A stretch of DNA of 64,000 bases from NCBI GenBank assembly GCA_038207155.1, contig JBBRAB010000024.1, positions 8,638 to 72,637 of the forward strand. Direction: 5' to 3'. This DNA is from FEN-1139 sp038207155 (GTDB taxonomy: Bacteria > Myxococcota_A > Polyangia > Polyangiales > Polyangiaceae). The position numbers were made by a program, and so were the translations under genes. The first letter of the stretch is position 1, and each line of letters begins with the position of its first letter. Below the pieces are notes generated by a model. That model was not told where the DNA came from. It saw nothing but the letters and a program-made list of their open reading frames with translations, and made no database searches. Positions 58,837 through 64,000 of the stretch are shown here, piece after piece.

Positions 58837-60348
58837 ATGCGCGACTGGCGGGATCTAGCGTTGCATGAGCTTGCCTCATTTGAGGGCTTAGGCATCGCGC
58901 TGACTGCGGGGCTGCTGGCTCTCTCGCTGGTCGTGCTCCCCAAGCACGATCGACGTGAGCTGCGGCTACCGGCGGGGCTGCTGCTGACGCACATCGGGAT
59001 CGTGTTCGGGCATCGGCTGCTCGATGGACCGGCGCGCCTGGAGCGTCCGCTGGCGATCGTCGCGCTGCTCGTGTTGGTGCTCGCGCTGTCACGCGTGGTC
59101 TTTTTGCTGGTCGTTGATTGGTTGATCGGCAAGCGCCTCTCGCGACCGATGCCCCGCATCTTCCGCGACATCATCCAAATCCTGGTGTACTCGCTGGCGG
59201 GCCTGGTGCTGCTACGCGCGCTTGGGTTTCGGCTCTCCTCAAGTCTGCTGACCACCTCGGCCGTCTTCACCGCCATCATCGGATTTAGCCTTCAGGAGAG
59301 CCTTGGGAACCTGATGGCGGGGCTCGCTGTGCAGGCGGAGCGCCCGTTTGAGGTCGGCGATTGGATCCAGGTCGGCGACAGCAACGCGCTGGTCGGTTCC
59401 GTCGTGGAGATCAACTGGCGCGCCACCAAGATCCGCAGCGCGGATCGGGTTGAGATTGTCGTCCCCAACTCGCACATCGCCAAGTCCGCGGTTCACAATT
59501 TCACGCGCCCGACCACGACCACGCGTCGCGCCATCGCGTTTCAGGCCGCCTACGAGGTGCCGCCCAATCAGGTCCGCGATGTCGTGGCCGACGCCCTGCG
59601 GGATTGCCCAGGCGTGCTCGTCGAGCCGCCCGCGCGTGTGTGGACCGATGGCTTTGGCGACAGCGGGGTGAACTACCGCGCGGTCTTCTTCATCAGTGAT
59701 TTTGCGGCGCATCTCGACACCGAGTCCGATGTGCGCGACCGCATCTGGTACGCGCTGCGCCGCCAACACCTGACCTTCCCCTATCCCGTTCGCGAGCTGC
59801 GTCGCGCGAGTCCGGTCGCTAGCGAGCAGCTCCTCAAGATCTCTCAGCCCGAGCGCCGCGCGCTCATCAGCGGTGTGGAGCTGTTTGACGTCGTTCCCCC
59901 GGCAGAGCTCGCCGTCCTGGCCGAGCGCGCTGAGGCGGCCCTTTACGCCGCCGACGAGGGCATCGTGTTCGAGGGGGATCGAGCCGACACGTTGTTCATT
60001 CTGGCTGCCGGTGAGGTGGCAATTGAGGTCCAGCGCAGTACCGGAGACCGAGCGGTGGTCGCCCGACTGGGGCGCGGCAAGCTGTTTGGCGAGTTCAGTC
60101 TGCTCACCGGCACTCGCGTCGCTACGGTGCGCGCCGTGATCGACTCGACAGTGCTCTGCATTCGCCATCGCGATTTTCAGGAAGTCGTGGCGCGGATCCC
60201 AGGCCTTACGGAAAAGCTGCTCGTGCGACTCGAGGAGCGGCAGCGCGCGACGGTTCGGATTTCCAGCGCCGACGGCGGCCTCGGTGACGACCGCGACAGC
60301 GTCGATCAGGCATTTTTCTCGCGAATTCGCCGTTTCTTCTCTTCGTGA
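58837..60348 (+). CDS. MscS-type mechanosensitive channel with cyclic-nucleotide-binding domain
   Basis: The 503-residue protein joins four or more N-terminal membrane helices and an MscS pore/beta domain (TSAVFTAIIGFSLQESLGNLMAG, then VGDWIQVGDSNALVGSVVEINW) to a C-terminal cyclic-nucleotide-binding domain at about 360-480. The phosphate-binding cassette reads FGEFSLLTGTRVATVRA, keeping the Gly-Glu and Arg that contact the ligand. The combination resembles bCNG channels, where cAMP or cGMP gates or tunes the channel. The ATG at 58837 has TAGGAG five bases upstream; a GTG at 58831 is also in frame. A good terminator follows. Confidence 0.9.
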   Translation: MRDWRDLALHELASFEGLGIALTAGLLALSLVVLPKHDRRELRLPAGLLLTHIGIVFGHRLLDGPARLERPLAIVALLVLVLALSRVVFLLVVDWLIGKRLSRPMPRIFRDIIQILVYSLAGLVLLRALGFRLSSSLLTTSAVFTAIIGFSLQESLGNLMAGLAVQAERPFEVGDWIQVGDSNALVGSVVEINWRATKIRSADRVEIVVPNSHIAKSAVHNFTRPTTTTRRAIAFQAAYEVPPNQVRDVVADALRDCPGVLVEPPARVWTDGFGDSGVNYRAVFFISDFAAHLDTESDVRDRIWYALRRQHLTFPYPVRELRRASPVASEQLLKISQPERRALISGVELFDVVPPAELAVLAERAEAALYAADEGIVFEGDRADTLFILAAGEVAIEVQRSTGDRAVVARLGRGKLFGEFSLLTGTRVATVRAVIDSTVLCIRHRDFQEVVARIPGLTEKLLVRLEERQRATVRISSADGGLGDDRDSVDQAFFSRIRRFFSS

Positions 60349-60361
60349 CCCAAGGGCGCCG

Positions 60362-60397
60362 GGGGGAGGGCCACGGGAGGCCAACTCCCCCATTTTT
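60362..60397 (+). terminator. Intrinsic terminator after the MscS-like gene
   Basis: GGGGGAG-GGCC (60362-60372) pairs with GGCC (60379-60382) and CTCCCCC (60385-60391), an 11-bp stem with a 2-base bulge. It is followed by ATTTTT. Position (13 bases after the stop) and T run make it a convincing rho-independent terminator. Confidence 0.85.
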
Positions 60398-60462
60398 AGG
60401 CGTGCGAGTCTCGATGCTTTGCCGAAACCTCACGGCAACGCGCGCGGGGGGAAGGTCGCACC

Positions 60463-61764
60463 ATGGCCAAGGGCGCGAGCAACGATCCAGACGCGGGGCG
60501 CCGCCTCGGACACCGGATGGGAGAGCTCCTTGGCGAGCTTGGGCCACTCGAGCCCGACCAGCGCCGCTGGCTGGTCGGGCTGGTGGGTGGGCTCACCGAC
60601 GCTCTTGCCGAGCTGGCGCACACTCCCGCCCCGCCCGGCGCAACGCAAATTGGGGTGCATTGGCAACGTCCACCACAGACGACGGCGTTCTCGTTGCGTG
60701 TGACTGACATCACTGAGCTCGCGGGTCACGAGGGCAAGCGGCAGATCGTCAGCTTCGACTGGAACGCGGATTCTCTCGCCGAACCAGGCTCGCTTCTGGC
60801 GCTTTGGCCCAGCAATGAGCCGGACGAGGTGCGTCACCTGCTGCACCTGTTGGGAGCGAGTCCTCACTCAACCGTGGAGCTCGGCAAGCACCGCGTACCC
60901 GCCTGGCGAGCGCTGCTCGAGATCGTTCGCTTGGATGAGGTCACCCCGCGGCTCTGTCTCAATCTTGCCGAGTCCGCGCGCCTTCCCGCAGAGGCTACAG
61001 CCCTGCGCGCCTTGGTGGACGCGCCAATGCGACCGACCACGCTCGTGGCACTGCTGCACCGCTTCCCCTCGGCCAGGCCACCGCTATCGGAGCTGGTGCA
61101 GTGGCTCAGGCCGCTGACGCCGCAAGTCGTGCCGTTGCTCGCCTCCGCGCGCACTGCTGAGCGCGCGCTGTCGGTCTTGACGAAGAAGGTTCCGCGAGCC
61201 ACTCAACTGGGCGAGGTCGATGTTCGGCTCGAGCAGCAGCTGCGCGTCGGGGAGTGGCTCAACGCCAGCGTTCTACCTAGCCCCTTCGCCTTCCCGGATG
61301 CGGCGAATGCTTCGATCATTTTGTTTGTGGAAGGCGCGGGAACGGCCATCGCGCGGTCACTGATGCTCGAGCGGCTGAGTCGCCGTTCGAAGGCGCGCAC
61401 CTGGGTGATCGGGCTCACTTCGGGCACGGCGCCCTTGCCGCTCGATGGCGAGTTTGCGTCAGGACACAGTCGCAAGCATCCCGCGCGCTACGACCGCCAT
61501 GAGGTGACGGAGCTTGGCCAGGGCATGAGCGATCTGAAGGACGCCTTCTGGCGCTGGCTCCTCGATGGCGCCCATTGCTACCTGCTCACCGAGCGTACAG
61601 AGACGGAAGCAGCTGTCGTGGATTGGTTGCTTGAGCTCGGACTCGAGCGAGGCATGACGAGCGTGGAAGCCGCGCGCGGTTGGCTGGATGAGCTCGCGGC
61701 CAGCGCACGTCTGGTGCGCATGCCAGCGGTGAGCGCGCTCGCGCGCCTCAGCAACCTGTCCTAG
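60463..61764 (+). CDS. CysJ-like reductase-domain protein lacking flavodoxin domain and FAD signature
   Basis: The 433-residue product aligns, as I recall that family, with the C-terminal FAD/NADPH half of sulfite reductase flavoprotein CysJ. Matching spans are WQRPPQTTAFSLRV, PGSLLALWPSNEPDEVRHLLHLLG, LVQWLRPLTPQ, LPSPFAFPDA, FWRWLLDGAHCYLL and a C-terminal GMTSVEAARGWLDELA. The flavodoxin domain is absent. The FAD motif, RLYSIASS in CysJ, reads QVVPLLASA, the pyrophosphate-binding GPGTG reads VEGAGTA, and the C-terminal aromatic residue is lost. It is therefore probably a non-catalytic derivative used for binding or regulation, though it may also be decaying. It has its own start (ATG 60463) after a terminator. 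No cysI is nearby. Confidence 0.7.
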   Translation: MAKGASNDPDAGRRLGHRMGELLGELGPLEPDQRRWLVGLVGGLTDALAELAHTPAPPGATQIGVHWQRPPQTTAFSLRVTDITELAGHEGKRQIVSFDWNADSLAEPGSLLALWPSNEPDEVRHLLHLLGASPHSTVELGKHRVPAWRALLEIVRLDEVTPRLCLNLAESARLPAEATALRALVDAPMRPTTLVALLHRFPSARPPLSELVQWLRPLTPQVVPLLASARTAERALSVLTKKVPRATQLGEVDVRLEQQLRVGEWLNASVLPSPFAFPDAANASIILFVEGAGTAIARSLMLERLSRRSKARTWVIGLTSGTAPLPLDGEFASGHSRKHPARYDRHEVTELGQGMSDLKDAFWRWLLDGAHCYLLTERTETEAAVVDWLLELGLERGMTSVEAARGWLDELAASARLVRMPAVSALARLSNLS

Positions 61765-61776
61765 TCGCGCCCGGCA

Positions 61777-63084
61777 TTAGCCGAGGCGCTCGAGCACCAG
61801 GGGGGCCGGCGAAGGGCAGGTCTTGCCAATTGTGAAGGCCGCAAGCACGCGTGGACCGAAGGCCTCAAGGGCGCGCTTCGAGCGCAGGTGAAGCCAGGCC
61901 AAAGGCTCTCCCTTTTCAACCCGCTCGCCCCGAGTTCTCGACAGCTCGAGGCCAACCGCCGGATCGATCGAGTCCTCGGCGCGGCGGCGACCGGCGCCCA
62001 TTTCCAGCGCGATCCAGGCTAATTTGAGCGGATCGCAATCGGTCACCCAGCCCGAGCGCGGCGCGCTGACGGCCAAGCGGCAAAGCGCGGTCGGAAGCAG
62101 CCCCGGGTCGTCGACCATTCGTCGGTCGCCACCCTGAGCGGCGACCATGCGACCAAAGCAATCGAGGGCCGAGCCGTCCGCGAGCGCTCGCTCAAGCTGA
62201 CGGCGCGCCGCGACGCGTCCCTTGACGAGGCCTGACATCAGTAGCATCTCGACCCCGAGCGCCAGCGTCAGCTCGCGCGTGTCCGCGGGACCCTCATTGC
62301 GCAGCACCTCGATCGCCTCGCGCGTCTCAAGCGCGTTGCCGATCGTGCGTCCGAGCGGGAGATCCATGTTCGTGAGCAGCGCGGTCACCTTCTTGCCGCC
62401 GCGCCGACCAACGCGCACCAGGCTGCGCGCCAGCGCGCGTGCCGACTCAAGCTCCTGCATGAACGCGCCGCGCCCCACCTTGACGTCGAGCACGAGTCCG
62501 CCGATGCCCTCAGCCAGCTTTTTCGAGAGAATACTGGCCGTAATGAGCGGAACGGACTCCACGGTACCCGTGACATCGCGCAGGCTGTAGATGCGCCGAT
62601 CGGCGGGTGCAAGCTCGTCGGTTTGGCCAATCATCGCAGTGCCCACCTGACGGACCACGCGCTCGAACTCACGCGCGCTGAGGCGCGTCTGAAAGCCGGC
62701 AATGGCCTCAAGCTTGTCGAGCGTCCCACCGGTGTGCCCGAGGCCGCGTCCGGCGATCGTCGGTACCGCGACGCCACAAACAGCCACCAAAGGCATCAAG
62801 CACAAGGTCACCTTGTCCCCCACGCCGCCGGTCGAGTGTTTGTCGATCTTGGGGCGGCGCACCGAAGGCAGCTTGAGTACGCGCCCCGAGTGGAGCATGG
62901 CGTCGGTGAGCGCGAAGGTCTCCGCCTCACTGAGTCCGCGCAGCCAGGCGGCCATCAGCCAGGCACTCATCTGATAGTCCGCGATGGTGCCCGCGAGAAA
63001 ACCAGTGACGAGTTCACTGAGCTCCTCCGCACTGTGGGTGTGACCGTCGCGCTTTTTCTGAATGAGAGCTACTGGGTGCGTCAT
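61777..63084 (-). CDS. deoA: Thymidine/pyrimidine nucleoside phosphorylase
   Basis: The enzyme cleaves thymidine or uridine with phosphate in nucleoside salvage. Family landmarks are LIQKKRDGHTHSAEEL at the start, the phosphate-binding signature DKHSTGGVGDKVTL (about 81-94), GRGLGHTGGTLDKLEAI, and LVLDVKVGRGAFM. From ATG 63084 the protein is 435 residues, normal for the family. GTG at 63093 is a possible alternative start. Whether it prefers thymidine (DeoA) or is broad (Pdp) cannot be told from sequence alone. It is convergent with the CysJ-like gene, only 12 bases away. Confidence 0.9.
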   Translation of the reverse strand: MTHPVALIQKKRDGHTHSAEELSELVTGFLAGTIADYQMSAWLMAAWLRGLSEAETFALTDAMLHSGRVLKLPSVRRPKIDKHSTGGVGDKVTLCLMPLVAVCGVAVPTIAGRGLGHTGGTLDKLEAIAGFQTRLSAREFERVVRQVGTAMIGQTDELAPADRRIYSLRDVTGTVESVPLITASILSKKLAEGIGGLVLDVKVGRGAFMQELESARALARSLVRVGRRGGKKVTALLTNMDLPLGRTIGNALETREAIEVLRNEGPADTRELTLALGVEMLLMSGLVKGRVAARRQLERALADGSALDCFGRMVAAQGGDRRMVDDPGLLPTALCRLAVSAPRSGWVTDCDPLKLAWIALEMGAGRRRAEDSIDPAVGLELSRTRGERVEKGEPLAWLHLRSKRALEAFGPRVLAAFTIGKTCPSPAPLVLERLG

Positions 63085-63093
63085 GGCCAACAC

Positions 63094-63339
63094 CCAGAAT
63101 ACACGCGGCGCACCAATAGGCGACCTCCGTTCTGTTCCGTCTCGCGCTTGCTAGCTGAGGTCTGAGGGGGTTGTCCCGCTTTGGCGACGGGATATCGTGC
63201 TCGGAGACAGCCTGCTCAAGGGGCGAAGTCTCGCGAAGAGCGCGGGATGGGACAGCGTGTCGTTGGCCACGAATGCCTGAAAGTTGGCAGTAGTGCGGAA
63301 GAGGTGGGGTGATCCGAGTTGCTAACACCTGGAGATCCC
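63094..63339. other. Intergenic region before the decayed zinc-ribbon gene
   Basis: This 246-base divergent gap has no recognised gene or strong hairpin. No terminal inverted repeat or target duplication typical of an insertion sequence was found by eye. Confidence 0.4.
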
Positions 63340-63823
63340 ATGAGCCAGAAGCGACTCCCTCTTCCGCGACTCGATGAATGCCTGAACCAAAGCCGAAAGT
63401 CCAAATACAAGGGTGGAACTCTCATCGCCGAAGACGTCTGGACACTCGAAGAGCATTGCAAGCGGCTTTGCGCTCCGGATGCGTACCGCCCGCAGGCTTG
63501 CGGGTGCTGCGGACACGGGGTCCTACACGTCCACGATTATCTGGAGCGGCGGCCGCTTGGCATGCTTCTGAACAGTGGCAATTCGAGTCGTTCGGTTCAT
63601 CTGCGCCAACGCCGAGTGCCGGGCCACCTGACGAGTATTGCCGTCGTTTTTGGCGCGACACCTGTGGTGGGCATGGGAGCCAATCGAGAAGGCGACCAAG
63701 GAAAGAGCGCCGGCGTCAGACAACGCGGTGGCCGTCCAAGGGGCTGCGCCACCAGCGGAGACGGTGCGGCGGTGGTTGGGGCGCCTGAAATCGTCGCTCT
63801 TCGTCGGAATCGGGGCCGTGTAA
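63340..63823 (+). pseudogene. Decayed zinc-ribbon protein gene, possibly mobile-element-associated
   Basis: The first part (from ATG 63340, GGAG upstream) reads MSQKRLPLPRLDECLNQ and later QACGCCGHGVLHVHDYLERR, with half of a zinc ribbon (CxxC). The conserved continuation, VRFICANAECRAT then RVLPSFLARHLWWAWEPIEKA, is in the next frame, so a frameshift lies near 63555-63585. An in-frame TGA at 63629-63631 sits where a Trp would be expected. The remaining C-terminal segment is open to 63823. Similar zinc-ribbon proteins accompany transposases and integrases, so this is probably a dead remnant. The exact family is not certain. Confidence 0.6.
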
Positions 63824-63951
63824 TTTCGAATAGTTAGTGCAGCGGGCGCAGGAAATGCGCTTGTTCGTGAAAAATGCGCTGACCCGTCGACACCGCGGCA
63901 TTGCAGCGCCCATTCTCTCGGTTTCACAGACACACCAGGAGGACGAGCCGG

Positions 63952-64000
63952 ATGGGTCAGCACGGACGAATTGTTACTCAGATTGCGGGGTTCATGGGCT
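63952..64000 (+). CDS. Start of an unidentified gene (3' partial)
   Basis: An AGGAGG at about 63937-63942 lies 9 bases before ATG 63952, and the frame is open to the window end: MGQHGRIVTQIAGFMG. It follows the decayed zinc-ribbon gene, so it may be a transposase or recombinase of the same element, but 16 residues are too few to classify it. Confidence 0.4.
   Translation, partial: MGQHGRIVTQIAGFMG

Noticed and set aside
59239..60393. Open frame of 384 codons on the minus strand
   Set aside because: Antisense to the MscS-like gene and crossing its terminator; no motif and no ribosome-binding site.

Overview
The window is about 64 kb of GC-rich, gene-dense bacterial chromosome. It is most likely from a myxobacterium-like organism (Myxococcota, formerly Deltaproteobacteria). 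The inference rests on content, not a marker gene: a beta-barrel protein with thrombospondin type 3 calcium repeats, a glycoside hydrolase lipoprotein with Thr-Gly-Gly linkers, a fused CcoN-CcoO oxidase subunit, a very large helical-repeat protein, a short-form HisG, and many GTG/TTG starts. No rRNA, tRNA, CRISPR array or intact insertion sequence was found.

Layout. 1-9438: branched-chain amino acid cluster (ilvB partial, ilvN, leuA, cimA, leuB, a marR-type regulator, leuC, leuD). CimA implies that isoleucine is made from pyruvate through citramalate, with LeuBCD shared by the leucine and isoleucine routes. 9551-11160: two coupled envelope genes of unknown role. 11209-19681 (minus): one compact cbb3 oxidase operon, ccoNO-ccoQ-ccoP-ccoG-ccoH-(DsbD_2/SafE-like)-ccoI-ccoS, mostly joined by ATGA overlaps. 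20021-22284: truD, a TerB-like gene and a MutH endonuclease homologue. 22299-28711: mostly secreted or lipid-anchored proteins, including a beta-propeller protein paired with an S55 (SpoIVB-like) protease. 28957-31875: a ComEA-like helix-hairpin-helix protein, then murA-hisG. 32023-35572: TSP3 outer-membrane protein and a helical-repeat secreted protein.

35629-42607 (minus): a three-gene unit led by a 2001-residue TPR-like protein. 42983-44045: xseB and a CinA-type domain. 44042-46720: a GH8 glucanase lipoprotein gene interrupted by two small deletions in its Gly-rich linker repeats. 46936-49063: DUF2520-type gene, nadD, ccmB. 49103-52683: two small genes, gltX and a CPBP-type membrane protein. 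52981-60348: speA, an ADP-forming acyl-CoA synthetase fused to a GNAT acetyltransferase, a lytic transglycosylase, and an MscS channel with a cyclic-nucleotide-binding domain. 60463-61764: a CysJ-like protein that has lost its flavodoxin domain and FAD signature. 61777-63084: pyrimidine nucleoside phosphorylase. 63340-64000: a decayed zinc-ribbon gene and the start of another gene, possibly a mobile-element remnant.

The most unusual items are the MutH homologue outside its usual gammaproteobacterial setting, the CysJ-derived probable pseudoenzyme, the MarR gene and its operator-like promoter inside a leu operon, the double-frameshifted GH8 lipoprotein, and the giant TPR operon. All functions are read from sequence motifs only; no database search or computed statistic supports them.
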